DNA of 64,000 bases from Methanocella arvoryzae MRE50 (GCF_000063445.1 NC_009464.1:2356001-2420000); one strand, 5' to 3'. Counted from the stretch's first letter, positions 33,802 through 43,453 are shown. Numbers and translations are program-made. Notes: a model not told the origin generated them from the letters alone.

Positions 33802-36800
33802 ATCTTTTCCAGCCCGATGGTCATGGGAATGCCTTCTACATCCCAGTCCTTGACGAAGCCGGCGGCCGGCTTCTCAGTTTTGAGGTCCAGCGTATCAGCC
33901 CTGACTTCACCGGCAGCGTAGTCCTTCATGCTCTTCACCAGGTCGAGCACCTTCTCGTCGCCCACGTAGACTTCCACCTTGATCCGGTCCTCCACGTTGA
34001 GGTTCATCTCCTTCCGCATGTCCTGGATGCGGCGGATCAGCTCTCTGGTGTAGCCCTCCGCTTCCAGCTCTTTCGAGAGGGTTACGTCGACGTAGACCTT
34101 GCCGCCCGGGAAGTCGGCCATGGCGAGGCTCTCGGGGATGACGTCCCGGAAGCTGACCATGTCCAACAGGATGTCGAACGAGCCTTCGGGTATCTCGACG
34201 ATATACTTCTTCTCCTCCTCGATCGCCTTTTTCACAGCCCTGCCATCGGCCTCTTTGAGGGCTGCGGTCACTTTTCCGGCCACAGCCTTAAATATGGGGC
34301 CGATCAGCTTCGGGTTGGGCACGACTTCTACTCCGAGCTCGGTGTTCGCCTCTCCGGGGGCCAGCACGACGACTTCCTTGGAGTTGGTCTGCTCCCCGAT
34401 GACTCCCGACAGGTCTTTGACTGCGGTCACCACGTCCGGGTTCTCCGCTGCGACCACGATCTTCTGGACCGGCCACCTGAGCTTCCTCTTCGCCTTCTGC
34501 CGGGCGTTGGAGGAGGCTTCCACGATCTTCCGGGCGATGTCCATGTCCCTGTTCAGCTGCTCGTCGAGCAGGCTGCTGTCAACGACAGGCCAGTCACACA
34601 TATGTACAGAAACTGGCGCCTCTGCGCTGACGTTTCTGACGAGGTTCTGGTACATGCGCTCCGCTATGTACGGAGTAAACGGCGCTATCAGCTTGACGGT
34701 AGTCACCAGCGTGTCATATAAAACCCTGTATGCCGCCAGCTTGTCCGGGTCGTCCGCCTCTACCCATGTCCTCTCTCTGGCCAGCTGGACGTACCACCTG
34801 GACAGGTCTTCGAGGATGAAGCTTATGATCGAGCGTGTGGCCCGGTGCAATTCATAGGTGGCCATGTAGGTGTCCACGTCCTTGATGACGGCCTGGAGCT
34901 TCGACAGGATCCACCGGTCTTCCACGCGGAGGCTGCCCTTAACAGATTCTAAGGTGACCTTTGCCGGGTCGAACTTGTCGAGCACCATGTAGGGCAGCGG
35001 GAACCTGTAGACGTTCCAGAAGATGTTAATGGCCCTGTTGATGTTGCCGCATTCCTCCCACGAGAAGCTCAGGTCTTCCCACGGGGCGTTCTGCGATAAC
35101 ACATACAGGCGCAGCGTGTCTGCGCCCAGCTTCTCCACCACGTCCTCCGGGGCGACTACGTTGCCCAGGCTCTTCGACATCTTTTTGCCCGTCTCGTCTA
35201 ACGTGAAGCCGTGCATGCATACGCCGTTGTACGGCGCCTTGCCGAAGCCCACCATGCCAGCTCCCAGCTGCGAGTAGAACCAGCCTCTTGTCTGGTCGTG
35301 GCCTTCCACGATGAAGTCGGCCGGCCACCAGTCCATCAGGTCTTTCCTTCCCGGGAAGTGCAGGGTCGCCCACGACGCCACTGCGGAGTCGAACCACACG
35401 TCGAAGATGTCCTCGACGCGGCGCATCGAGCCGCCGCACTCGCACTCCAGCCTGACTTCGTCCACGAAGGGCCGGTGCAGGTCGGGGACTTCCCTGCCGA
35501 CTTTCCGCTCCAGCTCTTCCTTTGTGCCGATCACGTCCAGGCTGCCGCATTTCTCGCACTTCCATATGGGTATAGGTATGCCCCAGTACCGCTGCCTGGA
35601 TACGCACCAGTCCCTGGCGCCGTTCACCCAGTCGTAGAACCGGGCGGAGCCGGCCCAGTCGGGATACCAGTTGACCCGCTTGACCTCGGCGAGCATGTCT
35701 TCCTTCATCTTGCTGACCGCGATGAACCACTGGTCAGTTGTGAGGAAGATGATCGGAGTCTTGCACCGCCAGCAGTGGCCGTACCTGTGCTCGATGGTCG
35801 TGGCGCCGAGCAGCAGGTTCCGCTGCCTCAGGTCTTCCATGATCTTCGGGTTGGCTTCGCGTATTTCCATGCCCGCGTAAGCCCCCACCGAGTCGTCGTA
35901 GTGGCCGTTCGCCTTCACAGGGCAGTAAGCCCTGATGCCTTCCTTGAGGCCGAGCTCGAAGTCGTCGAAACCGTGGCCGGGGGCGATGTGGACCATGCCG
36001 GTGTTCTCGCCGACCACGAAGTCTGCAAGGTAAACCTTATGCTCTGTCTCCTTCTGGCAGGGGATAAGGTCTGCGAGGGGGTGCACATACTCTGTGCCCT
36101 TTAGCTCTTCGCCGGTCATAGTCTTGAGCACCTGGTAGTCTGCGTACCGGCCCATCTTGAGGACTCCGTCCACAAGGTCTCTGGCTATGATCAGCTTCTC
36201 GCCGTGCTTCTCATATAGTTCCTTGACTTTCTCCTCGCCTATGGCCTCCTTCATCTTCGCTACCTTGTCCGAGTAGCGCATCGGCTTGGGCCGGCCGTCA
36301 GAGTGATGCTCTACCAGCGTGGTGTGGTCAAGGCCTGCCTGCATGGCGGCTTCTTCCAGCACTGCCGCAGGAAGGGCGTACACCATCGCGTAGGTGAAGT
36401 CCTTGTTGGCGGCGACCGCCATGTTGGCCGGTATGGTCCACGGGGTGGTGGTCCATATTACCAAAAAGCCCTCTTCGTTTTTCAGCGGGAACTTGACGTA
36501 GATTGAATCGTCCTTCCGGTCGGCGTACTCGACTTCCGAATCCGCGATCGCAGTCTCGCACCGGGGGCACCAGTTGACGTTGCGCAGGCCTCTCTCGAGG
36601 AGGTGCTTTTCGTGCGCCTGCTTGATGGTCCACCAGGCGGCCTCGATGTACTCGTTTTTCAGGGTCATGTACGGATCGTCCCAGTTCATCCAGACGCCGA
36701 GCTTCTTGAACTGCGAGGTCATCTCGTGCATGTTGCCGATGGCGAACTTCTTGCACTCTTCCGTAAAGCGGGCTACGCCGAACTCCTCGATGTCCTTCTT

Positions 36801-37112
36801 GGTCTTGAACCCGAGAATGCTCTCGACCTTAACTTCGATCGGCAGCCCGTGCATGTCCCAGCCGGGCCTGTCTATGAGGTCGTAGCCGTTCATGCTACGG
36901 TATCTCAATACCGAGTCCTTGATGATCTTATTCCAGGCAGTGCCCAGGTGAATGCGGCCGGTCGTATACGGCGGACCGTCCACGAAGAAAAATCTCTTGC
37001 TGCCCAGCCTCTTTTTGCGGGTCAGGGCGTACGCATCGCTGGCCCGCCAGAGCTCATCGACTCCGGCCTCCAGACTCTTGCTACTGTACTGCTCTTTCTC
37101 TTCCTGTATCAC
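33798..37112 (-). CDS. ileS: isoleucyl-tRNA synthetase
   Basis: A 1104-residue class Ia synthetase that charges tRNA-Ile. The HIGH counterpart is GRIHLGTAWN near residue 53, the KMSKS loop is in ETGKKMSKSLGNVV, and an editing CP1 insertion lies between (TTPWTIPANMAVA; APGHGFDDFELG). The C-terminal anticodon-binding region is of the long archaeal/eukaryotic type. GTG 37112 is chosen as start: GAGG lies 8 bases upstream and MIQEEKEQYSSKSLEAGV is the expected N-terminus; the longer frame opening at 37229 would add an unrelated leader. It overlaps mptE downstream by four bases. Confidence 0.95.
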   Translation of the reverse strand: MIQEEKEQYSSKSLEAGVDELWRASDAYALTRKKRLGSKRFFFVDGPPYTTGRIHLGTAWNKIIKDSVLRYRSMNGYDLIDRPGWDMHGLPIEVKVESILGFKTKKDIEEFGVARFTEECKKFAIGNMHEMTSQFKKLGVWMNWDDPYMTLKNEYIEAAWWTIKQAHEKHLLERGLRNVNWCPRCETAIADSEVEYADRKDDSIYVKFPLKNEEGFLVIWTTTPWTIPANMAVAANKDFTYAMVYALPAAVLEEAAMQAGLDHTTLVEHHSDGRPKPMRYSDKVAKMKEAIGEEKVKELYEKHGEKLIIARDLVDGVLKMGRYADYQVLKTMTGEELKGTEYVHPLADLIPCQKETEHKVYLADFVVGENTGMVHIAPGHGFDDFELGLKEGIRAYCPVKANGHYDDSVGAYAGMEIREANPKIMEDLRQRNLLLGATTIEHRYGHCWRCKTPIIFLTTDQWFIAVSKMKEDMLAEVKRVNWYPDWAGSARFYDWVNGARDWCVSRQRYWGIPIPIWKCEKCGSLDVIGTKEELERKVGREVPDLHRPFVDEVRLECECGGSMRRVEDIFDVWFDSAVASWATLHFPGRKDLMDWWPADFIVEGHDQTRGWFYSQLGAGMVGFGKAPYNGVCMHGFTLDETGKKMSKSLGNVVAPEDVVEKLGADTLRLYVLSQNAPWEDLSFSWEECGNINRAINIFWNVYRFPLPYMVLDKFDPAKVTLESVKGSLRVEDRWILSKLQAVIKDVDTYMATYELHRATRSIISFILEDLSRWYVQLARERTWVEADDPDKLAAYRVLYDTLVTTVKLIAPFTPYIAERMYQNLVRNVSAEAPVSVHMCDWPVVDSSLLDEQLNRDMDIARKIVEASSNARQKAKRKLRWPVQKIVVAAENPDVVTAVKDLSGVIGEQTNSKEVVVLAPGEANTELGVEVVPNPKLIGPIFKAVAGKVTAALKEADGRAVKKAIEEEKKYIVEIPEGSFDILLDMVSFRDVIPESLAMADFPGGKVYVDVTLSKELEAEGYTRELIRRIQDMRKEMNLNVEDRIKVEVYVGDEKVLDLVKSMKDYAAGEVRADTLDLKTEKPAAGFVKDWDVEGIPMTIGLEKI

Positions 37113-37258
37113 TTCAATTCCTCGCGAAATCGTATACACTAAATGAGATGTAGTGTGAAAATTTTTGCATGTGCAGAACGGGGATCGGGTTACAAAACGG
37201 GGCCATGGCGGCCAATAAAGCAATCCCACGCATTCAAGTTCATATGCACCGTACTAAA

Positions 37259-37372
37259 ATGATGCCTGCTATACATAAAGTTTATTGTCCGGACCTCTGC
37301 GGCAGTACTGCCGATATAATTGTATCTGAAGGCGAAAACAAAGGACAGTACTTTAAATATACGTGTGACTAA
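37259..37372 (+). CDS. possible small cysteine protein
   Basis: A short frame of 37 codons reading MMPAIHKVYCPDLCGSTADI and ending GQYFKYTCD. It has a CPxxCG knuckle and a late Cys, a half zinc-ribbon pattern. A longer version could start at 37205. The TATA box of the next gene lies in its 3' end. Only composition supports it; many such frames are chance. Confidence 0.25.
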   Translation: MMPAIHKVYCPDLCGSTADIIVSEGENKGQYFKYTCD

Positions 37373-37389
37373 GAAGTTATTGTGGTCAT

Positions 37390-37767
37390 ATGAAGCCCAT
37401 TTCAGGCCTGCTATTACTCCAATTGATTCTGATGGCTGTTACACTCGCCGGATGTTGCGGCCCCATCAACTCTGTCAACTATTCAGGAGATCCTGTCATC
37501 GGCACCTGGAACTGGATGAGCCCCGGCGGCAGTGCTGGCATAGAAGCCTCGTACACTTTTGCCGCCGACGGCACCTTTACCCGGACCTACAAGGAGGGCT
37601 CCGTAGTAGAGACGCATTCCGGGACATGGAGTAAGACGGATACCAATACGTATGCACTGGTCTACAAGGGAAAGAACCCCGGCTTCGACTCCGAGAACCT
37701 GTACTACCTGAACCAGACAGGCCGCCTGCGGAACGACTCGAACGACTTCTTCAAAAAGGCTGCATAA
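37390..37767 (+). CDS. small lipoprotein, lipocalin-like beta fold
   Basis: A 125-residue exported protein. Signal peptide MKPISGLLLLQLILMAVTLA with lipobox LAGC, so it should be lipid-anchored outside. The mature part reads GDPVIGTWNWMSPGGSAGIE ... YTFAADGTFTRTYKEGS ... HSGTWSKTDTNTYAL, the G-x-W start and F.DGTF...GTW strands of small lipocalin-like domains (as in DUF4923/lipocalin_5-type families). A TATA-like CTTTAAATATAC ends about 30 bases before the ATG. No ligand can be named. It converges with the winged-helix gene, whose stop is 10 bases away. Confidence 0.65.
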   Translation: MKPISGLLLLQLILMAVTLAGCCGPINSVNYSGDPVIGTWNWMSPGGSAGIEASYTFAADGTFTRTYKEGSVVETHSGTWSKTDTNTYALVYKGKNPGFDSENLYYLNQTGRLRNDSNDFFKKAA

Positions 37768-37776
37768 GCCCGGCAC

Positions 37777-38931
37777 TCATTTTTTATAAATCGAGATCCG
37801 CACGGGCACGTGGTCTCCGGTGAAGAACCGCCCCGCAGCCTCTGCGGCACACTCGACAACCGGATCCAGGCCTTCCGCCACCGGGCCGAACAGCTCTACG
37901 TCGACCAGGTCGCCTTCCATTTCCCGGTCGATGTGCCAGATACCAGTGACTGCACCGCCGATCACCGCCGTGCTGACCGACTCCCCGAACCGGGTGATCA
38001 TCCTGTCTAAATAAAGGCCTGGCACAAAGCGCTCCCGCCTGGCATACGCTTTCACATACGGGTCATCGGCGGCCAGTATGGCGATAGCAGTGCCGGGCTC
38101 CTTATCCCCGATGTCCTGCCCTGCCGCGGTGAAATATTCTCCGGCGCAGCCCTCTATCTCCACCTGCTCAAGCGCCTTTCGATCCAGAGTTGCCTGCGCT
38201 TCTTTCACTGAAATACCCAGCCACCAGGCGATGTCATCTACGCTCACCGGGCCATAAGCAGCAACGTACTGCCCTGCCAGCTTTCTGACCGCTTCCTTCC
38301 GGTCCATGTCAAGCTTCATCCTGCCAAACCTGCGAGAGAATAGCGAATATCTCCCCGGGTCCTCGCACGGTGCCCTGCCCGTTCCGCCCCTCAGGAGTTC
38401 CCACCGCTCCCACATAGCCGTGGCCACGACAGCGACGTTCGTCGACCGCTCCTTTTTCTTACCCTTAGTCTTGACCAGGTCCCTGGACACGCCCGGCTTG
38501 AGCCCGTTCTTGAGCTGAGGCAGCGTCTTCTCTTTCGTGCCCAGCGCTTCGATAATCGCTGCACTGGTCCGCCGGTACTCGTCCTCCCCGATGCCCCACC
38601 CCTGCAGCAGCGACTTCGCCCGCGCCTCCCGGGACTCCGCCGAGGCAGCAAAAACAGCGGGCATCAGATCCGTGTGCATCACCTGTAAATTACCCTTTAA
38701 GCCTCTCACCCTGGCCAGCCTTCCGCCAGAGAGCGATTGCTGGAAGGCAGCAGGGTTGAAATTTTTCACACGCAGGCTGAGGCTGTAGCATGTATTGGGC
38801 AAGCTACCGGAGTCTATGACCAGAAGATCTTTCACCGCCTCTTCCAGGCTGGAAGCTTTACGATTGGCGAGCATCTGCTTTTCTAGAATAAACGCGTTGA
38901 CTGCGGTGGGTGAGTAGATCTTCATTACCAT
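37777..38931 (-). CDS. winged-helix DNA-binding protein (HTH_42/AlkX-YcaQ-like)
   Basis: A 384-residue soluble protein of the winged-helix DNA-binding family that includes crosslink glycosylases such as YcaQ and AlkX. Seen here: helical N-terminus (SPTAVNAFILEKQMLANRKA), a winged-helix block around 125-155 (EALGTKEKTLPQLKNGLKPG), VATAMWERWELLRGGTGRAP, a second winged helix VRKLAGQYVAAYGPVSVDDI then AWWLGISVKEAQATLDR, and a C-terminal beta barrel (AVIGGAVTGIWHIDREMEGD). ATG 38931 is preferred because the likely TATA (AAGATTAAAT, minus strand, about 38953-38962) is 26 bases upstream; ATG 38952 would be untranscribed. The glycosylase function is inference by family; it may be a regulator. Confidence 0.7.
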   Translation of the reverse strand: MVMKIYSPTAVNAFILEKQMLANRKASSLEEAVKDLLVIDSGSLPNTCYSLSLRVKNFNPAAFQQSLSGGRLARVRGLKGNLQVMHTDLMPAVFAASAESREARAKSLLQGWGIGEDEYRRTSAAIIEALGTKEKTLPQLKNGLKPGVSRDLVKTKGKKKERSTNVAVVATAMWERWELLRGGTGRAPCEDPGRYSLFSRRFGRMKLDMDRKEAVRKLAGQYVAAYGPVSVDDIAWWLGISVKEAQATLDRKALEQVEIEGCAGEYFTAAGQDIGDKEPGTAIAILAADDPYVKAYARRERFVPGLYLDRMITRFGESVSTAVIGGAVTGIWHIDREMEGDLVDVELFGPVAEGLDPVVECAAEAAGRFFTGDHVPVRISIYKK

Positions 38932-39053
38932 TAGATCGTTTTTGGTATGCATTTAATCTTTGCTGATTTGTTGGGGATAGTGCGCCAGCATTACGGGCTT
39001 TGCCCGCATATCCCGGCCCTAACTTTCCGGGCGCCCTCAGGGCGCACCGGTAA

Positions 39054-39063
39054 GTTATATATC
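39054..39063 (+). promoter_or_regulatory. TATA box of HMG-CoA reductase gene
   Basis: GTTATATATC, about 35-40 bases before ATG 39098, preceded by a GCGCCC-TCA-GGGCGC hairpin at 39031-39045. AGGTGAT (39087-39093) is the ribosome site just before the ATG. Confidence 0.55.
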
Positions 39064-39097
39064 ATGATAATACATGCTTGCATAACAGGTGATCTCA

Positions 39098-40375
39098 ATG
39101 GAGAAGAGCTCTCAGATCTCAGGCTTTTACAAGCTTCCTCCGCAGGAGCGGCTGGCTAAGGTGAAGGAACTCGCCGGCCTGACCGACGAGGAAGCGGCAG
39201 TCATCGGCGCTACGGGCGCGTTAAAGTGGGAACAGGTCGACCGCATGGTGGAGAACGTCATCGGCGTCATTCCAGTACCGCTGGGCGTGGCAGTGAACTT
39301 TAGGGTCAACGACAAGGACTATCTCGTGCCGATGGCCATCGAGGAGCCCTCGGTCATTGCGGCGGCATCCAACGCGGCCAAGATGGCCCGGGAAAAGGGC
39401 GGCTTCAAGACCAGCAGCACCGGGCCTGTCATGCGCGGCCTCATCCAGGTGACCGAGGTCAAGGACCCGTTCAGCGCCCGGCTCGAAGTGCTGGCAGCCA
39501 AGGACAAGATCATGGAGCTGGCCAACGCTGTGGACCCGATCCTCGTCAAGTTCGGCGGCGGGTGCAAAGATGTCGAGGCTTACGTCCGGGAAGTACCGAA
39601 CAAGCCCGGCCACACCATGCTGATCGTCCACCTGATCGTCGACTGCCGGGACGCCATGGGCGCCAACGCAGTCAACACCATGACCGAGACCGTCGGCCCG
39701 CACATCGAAAAGATCACCGGCGGCAAAGTATACCTAAGGATCATCTCCAACCTCGCAGACAGGCGCCTGATGAGGGCGAAGGCCGTATTTGGCAAGGAAG
39801 CCATCGGCGGCGAGAACGTGGTTGACGCGGTGATTAAGGCGTACGAGTTCGCGCTGGCGGACCCGTACAGGGCAGCCACTCATAACAAGGGCATCATGAA
39901 TGGCATCTCTGCCGTAACTCTCGCGACGGGCAACGACACCCGGGCCATCGAGGCAGGCGCCCACGCTTATGCCGCGATCACCGGCACCTACAGGCCCCTG
40001 ACCACATACGAGAAGAACGCTGACGGCGACCTCGTGGCGACCATCGAGCTGCCTCTGGCCGTCGGCTTAGTCGGCGGCGCGACCGCGTCGCATCCGACTG
40101 CGAAGGCGAACGTGAAAATCCTGGGCGTCAAGACGGCCACCGAACTGGGAGAGGTCATGGCCGCAGTAGGCCTGGCGCAGAATTTCGCGGCGCTCCGGGC
40201 GCTGGCGACAGAGGGTATCCAGCGCGGCCACATGCAGCTGCACTCCAGGAACGTCGCCATCCAGGCCGGCGCCACGGGAGACCTGATCGACCGGGTTGCA
40301 GAGGCGATGGTCAAGGAGAAGAAGGTCCGGGCTGACCGGGCTAAAGAGCTGCTGGAAGAGTTCATAAAACAGTAA
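39098..40375 (+). CDS. hydroxymethylglutaryl-CoA reductase, class II
   Basis: A 425-residue HMG-CoA reductase that makes (or breaks) mevalonate, the precursor of archaeal isoprenoid lipids. All four catalytic residues of class II enzymes can be placed: Glu in [14 protein letters not shown], Lys in [10 protein letters not shown], Asp in [13 protein letters not shown], and His in [12 protein letters not shown] near the C-terminus. The [12 protein letters not shown] segment is diagnostic for class II, the bacterial-like type also found in Archaeoglobus and some methanogens, so the gene was probably acquired by an ancestor. Start [15 protein letters not shown] at ATG 39098 with AGGTGAT upstream; GTG 39089 is an alternative. 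Confidence 0.92.
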   Translation: MEKSSQISGFYKLPPQERLAKVKELAGLTDEEAAVIGATGALKWEQVDRMVENVIGVIPVPLGVAVNFRVNDKDYLVPMAIEEPSVIAAASNAAKMAREKGGFKTSSTGPVMRGLIQVTEVKDPFSARLEVLAAKDKIMELANAVDPILVKFGGGCKDVEAYVREVPNKPGHTMLIVHLIVDCRDAMGANAVNTMTETVGPHIEKITGGKVYLRIISNLADRRLMRAKAVFGKEAIGGENVVDAVIKAYEFALADPYRAATHNKGIMNGISAVTLATGNDTRAIEAGAHAYAAITGTYRPLTTYEKNADGDLVATIELPLAVGLVGGATASHPTAKANVKILGVKTATELGEVMAAVGLAQNFAALRALATEGIQRGHMQLHSRNVAIQAGATGDLIDRVAEAMVKEKKVRADRAKELLEEFIKQ

Positions 40376-40446
40376 TCTGAACTCTTCTTTTTCTCTTTTT
40401 ACTAACGAATCTTCCGGCAACCGGGTAGTCTTTGATATAAAACTCT

Positions 40447-41019
40447 TTACAGGTACCACGCTGTGAGCTGAACCTCGACGATCTCCGGGTAGCGGTTATT
40501 TCTCGAATCGCTCCAGAAACTGTTCCCCGGTATGTCGTCATCTTTGTTGATGGTCACCAGCTTTCTGACCTTGACGCTGTTGTCGCCCGGATCGCCGTGC
40601 TTGATGATGTTCATAGTCCTGTAGCCTTTTGGATTATTGTAGTTGTCATAGAAGTAGAAGTCTACATTATATGCAACATCCGAGGGCAGGTAGCCATCGA
40701 TAGACTCGTTCAGGCGTGCGATACCCGGGTCATCTTCACCGGACAGGTTTGCGGGCAGGGGGTTTGCCAGGTATCGAGTTTGGCCGCCTTCCCATTCCAG
40801 GACGCAGTTCTTTAGCTCACTCGTGTTCTTCTCGTCAAGCCGATCAATGCAAATCAGGATATCGCTTGATTTCTGCTGAAGCTTCATGTCCAGCGTCATC
40901 TCTGTCTGGGGAGTGACGACTGATACCGACTGCAGGATGAAGATCAGCAGCCCTATCAGTATGCCTGCAGCGATCAGTCCTTCAAGTGTATATATCTGGC
41001 CCCGGTCACCAGAGGTCAT
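40447..41019 (-). CDS. pilin-like protein, type 1 (RGQIYTLEG)
   Basis: A 190-residue protein with an archaeal class III (prepilin) signal: charged MTSGDRGQ, then IYTLEGLIAAGILIGLLIFI. Cleavage is expected after Gly by a prepilin peptidase, leaving Gln and a hydrophobic assembly helix. The rest is a beta-rich outer domain. Its counterpart in the second locus is the 61985 product (GEVGQMYTIEAIASAFIMII), which also shares the sequence order ..LQNLGNDILVTLDE/LQQKSSDILICIDR and the end EVxLTxWxx. Last gene of a six-gene minus-strand operon; overlaps the preceding gene by 14 bases. Confidence 0.75.
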   Translation of the reverse strand: MTSGDRGQIYTLEGLIAAGILIGLLIFILQSVSVVTPQTEMTLDMKLQQKSSDILICIDRLDEKNTSELKNCVLEWEGGQTRYLANPLPANLSGEDDPGIARLNESIDGYLPSDVAYNVDFYFYDNYNNPKGYRTMNIIKHGDPGDNSVKVRKLVTINKDDDIPGNSFWSDSRNNRYPEIVEVQLTAWYL

Positions 41020-42031
41020 CGGACCACACCTCCAGAGTAAACGTTCCCGGGTAACAGACGCTTTGTCTTATATATAGTGGGTCATTGATGAAGCCTACCT
41101 CATTACCGGGTAATACCGACTCAGGATCAGCGCCCGACTGGCTTATCAGGAGATAGCTGATATCGTTAGCTGATATCGTTTCGTGGAAGAACTTAACTTC
41201 CACCGTATCGCCCTTTCCTATCGCGATCGGGGTGCCGGGCATGGGGCCGTATGGCAGCTCATCTCCGTTTACCATGATGACGTAGTCCATCTGATAGAAT
41301 AGATCGTTCATCGGGAAGCTGGTCTCGTCCCCCCGGATCGCGCTGATCGTCCAGTCCTCTTCTGCGTTGTACAGGCGTATTATGACGTCGTGCTCGTCTG
41401 ACGAGGGGCGGCCGGCCAGATTTACCCGGAGCACCTTACTTTTGGCACTGGTATCAAGGGGGTTCTGGCAGTCTATGAACAGCTGTTTTCCCGTGTCGAC
41501 CTGCACGTACCTCTGCATCTTTTCCATGTTGTCGCCGGGCTCTGATGAGTCTATGTTCAGCAGGGTGATGTCTTCACCTTTCATGTTTGTCATTACCAGG
41601 TCCATGTTGAAATCATACGTGACAGTGCCGGCAAGCCCGATCCTCTGCCTGATCTCGTCATATTTGCCCTTATCATAAATACTCTGTAACTTCTCCACTT
41701 TATCAAGGGACAGCACGTTAGGCGACTGCTTATCTCTTGCCAGCCCGAAACGCTGGAAATTAGTAAAAGGATACTCATCGCTGTAGGTTATTTTTTGTAG
41801 CTCCCACGAAGTATAACCATCGTTTTCTGTATAGTTATACCAGCCCGGGTCTTCAACTAGCACAGCGCATGTCTTATATGCCACTGCGCTCAGGTCCACC
41901 GCTCCCGGCTGGTACGGGGTGAACAGGGTGGGCACGAACGTCAGCACGTAGAGGAAACCGAGGAGAAAAACACCCATCCCGATCAGGAAGTCGATATTGG
42001 ACTGTCCGCGGCGATTTTTTAACTGTAACAT
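41006..42031 (-). CDS. pilin-like protein, type 2 (GQSNIDFLIG)
   Basis: A 341-residue protein. The N-terminus MLQLKNRRGQSNIDFLIGMG followed by VFLLGFLYVLTFVPTLFTPY matches the class III signal Q-x-S-x-D/E of EppA-type pilins. Its partner in locus 2 is the 62660 product (SDGQISLDYLVGITVFLMAF ... FIPGMFTPF). The outer domain is long and ends with FTLEVWSDDLW. It is predicted to be a minor pilin or pseudopilin at the cell surface. Short spacings on both sides support one mRNA. Confidence 0.75.
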   Translation of the reverse strand: MLQLKNRRGQSNIDFLIGMGVFLLGFLYVLTFVPTLFTPYQPGAVDLSAVAYKTCAVLVEDPGWYNYTENDGYTSWELQKITYSDEYPFTNFQRFGLARDKQSPNVLSLDKVEKLQSIYDKGKYDEIRQRIGLAGTVTYDFNMDLVMTNMKGEDITLLNIDSSEPGDNMEKMQRYVQVDTGKQLFIDCQNPLDTSAKSKVLRVNLAGRPSSDEHDVIIRLYNAEEDWTISAIRGDETSFPMNDLFYQMDYVIMVNGDELPYGPMPGTPIAIGKGDTVEVKFFHETISANDISYLLISQSGADPESVLPGNEVGFINDPLYIRQSVCYPGTFTLEVWSDDLW

Positions 42032-42051
42032 CTGCGTGTGCTCCTGTGCCT

Positions 42052-42846
42052 CTAAGATGAGATCGACATCGGGTCGATCCGGACGGTATGCTCGCTTATG
42101 ATGAGCTTTTTGACGTCCTTAAACGTAATCTCTACTCCGTCAGACGTATCGGAAACCGTGGTGTCTACGGGGTTGTCCTTAAATGCGGCCGACCACGCGC
42201 TCGGGTAGTTTGTTTGTATCTCTAGCTTGACCTCATCGTTACCAGCCGGCGGATTATCATACGCTTGCACCTGGCTGTTCAAATGTTTCATATACAGGTT
42301 GATAGTGCCGGCGCCCGAGAACTTTTCAGCCTCGCAGTCCAGCCTGATCACATTTATTACAAGGACACCGTCAGGGCTCATGAAGATTCTCGGGGCAGTG
42401 ATCATGGAGTCATAACCGCCCTCCATCTTCCACAGGCCGCCGTTCTCGATCGATATGCTGCTCTGCAGGCCGGCAGGCTGATAAGTGATCTCTCCCACTT
42501 GGGCGTCATAATCACAAACATAAGTATGGTTCTCAATATCTTTCCCCGCATAGGTGATAGTGACCCTTTTTGCAGGGTCTTTACTGATAGTGCCGCTGTC
42601 GATGTGTATCCGGGTCAGCTTGACCGGCATCTCCTCGAAGGCCACACGCTTAATGTCGCTCTGGACCAGCTTGAAGCCCTGCTCGACGTTCTGGAAGTTG
42701 CTGATCTCTTTACTATTGTTAAGGATGTTCGTCCCGAACAGTAGTATCATTGCGATGCCAGAGACTATGATTCCAAATACCAGTATGGACCCTAATGTTT
42801 CCGATACTCCCTTATCGTCCCTTACTCCTCGCCCCTTACCTGCCAT
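42052..42846 (-). CDS. pilin-like protein, type 3 (DKGVSETLG)
   Basis: A 264-residue protein with a basic lead MAGKGRGVRDDKG and VSETLGSILVFGIIVSGIAM, the GVSxxxG class III signal common in archaeal pilins. The hydrophobic helix is followed by FQNVEQGFKLVQSDIKRVAF and a beta domain (about residues 70-260). Related to the 57938 and 59469 products of locus 2 in the order signal, helix, EQxF...D..ISKAxF, GG(I/L)W(K/E) strand. In family terms it resembles the haloarchaeal DUF7289 proteins, though I cannot test that here. Confidence 0.75.
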   Translation of the reverse strand: MAGKGRGVRDDKGVSETLGSILVFGIIVSGIAMILLFGTNILNNSKEISNFQNVEQGFKLVQSDIKRVAFEEMPVKLTRIHIDSGTISKDPAKRVTITYAGKDIENHTYVCDYDAQVGEITYQPAGLQSSISIENGGLWKMEGGYDSMITAPRIFMSPDGVLVINVIRLDCEAEKFSGAGTINLYMKHLNSQVQAYDNPPAGNDEVKLEIQTNYPSAWSAAFKDNPVDTTVSDTSDGVEITFKDVKKLIISEHTVRIDPMSISS

Positions 42847-42984
42847 GTGTTGTGAATCCTCCTGTTTGTCCGGGATACATCCGGTTTTGTAATAGTCCTT
42901 TTACGTCTTTTTCTCGACCCTTTCTCTATCAATCGGTTTACAATCTGCCGAACAGCTCCAGACTTCTCTTCTCCTGAGTCCAGA

Positions 42985-43453
42985 TCACCGGGGGGTCGAT
43001 TCATAGGATATCCAGTGTGTATCGCTGAGGCTCGTCGTCGTACCGTTCAGGTTGATAGTGGAGTGCACCCCGTTCACAGTGATCTTCCGGCTGACGCCGC
43101 TCTCGCGGGAGTATACTTCTACCTCTGCGTCGCTTCCGATCGGCTCGATCTTAACCGTATAGCTCTTGCCAGCCACATCCCGGGGTATCTCAAAACTGGT
43201 GTAAATAGTGCCATCTGCCGGAGCCACGAGGTACGTATCGAGAAGCTTTGCCGCCACCTCGTTTCCTACGTCCGTGTACTGGACGGAACAGACTGACTGA
43301 GTCGGGGAGTTGACAAACAATCCGTTGAACATCACCAGCAAGATCGTGAAGAGTATGAACGCAGTGATGAACGTAATCATATACTCCAGAACTGCCGATA
43401 CGCCAGCCTCATCCCTGCTCTGATCTTCCCCGGCCTTTCGATATTGCTGCCAT
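42985..43453 (-). pseudogene. pilin-like protein, type 4 (DEAGVSAVLEYM), with a one-base frameshift
   Basis: The beta domain and helix are open from 43380 (MITFITAFILFTILLVMFNG) to 42985. The signal sequence directly upstream in the same frame, RDEAGVSAVLEY, has no start codon before a stop at 43531. One frame over, ATG 43453 with AGGT eight bases upstream gives MAAISKGRGRSEQ, then TGA. Dropping one G from the GGG at 43413-43415 joins them to MAAISKGRGRSEQDEAGVSA, a normal prepilin start very like MAGKGRGVRDDKGVSETLG next door. So a single-base indel, real or from sequencing, breaks an otherwise intact gene of about 155 codons. Partner in locus 2: the 60263 product. Confidence 0.7.

Noticed and set aside
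35211-36104. Plus-strand open frame of nearly 300 codons inside ileS
   Set aside because: Antisense shadow of a GC-rich synthetase gene; the synthetase motifs on the minus strand are unambiguous.
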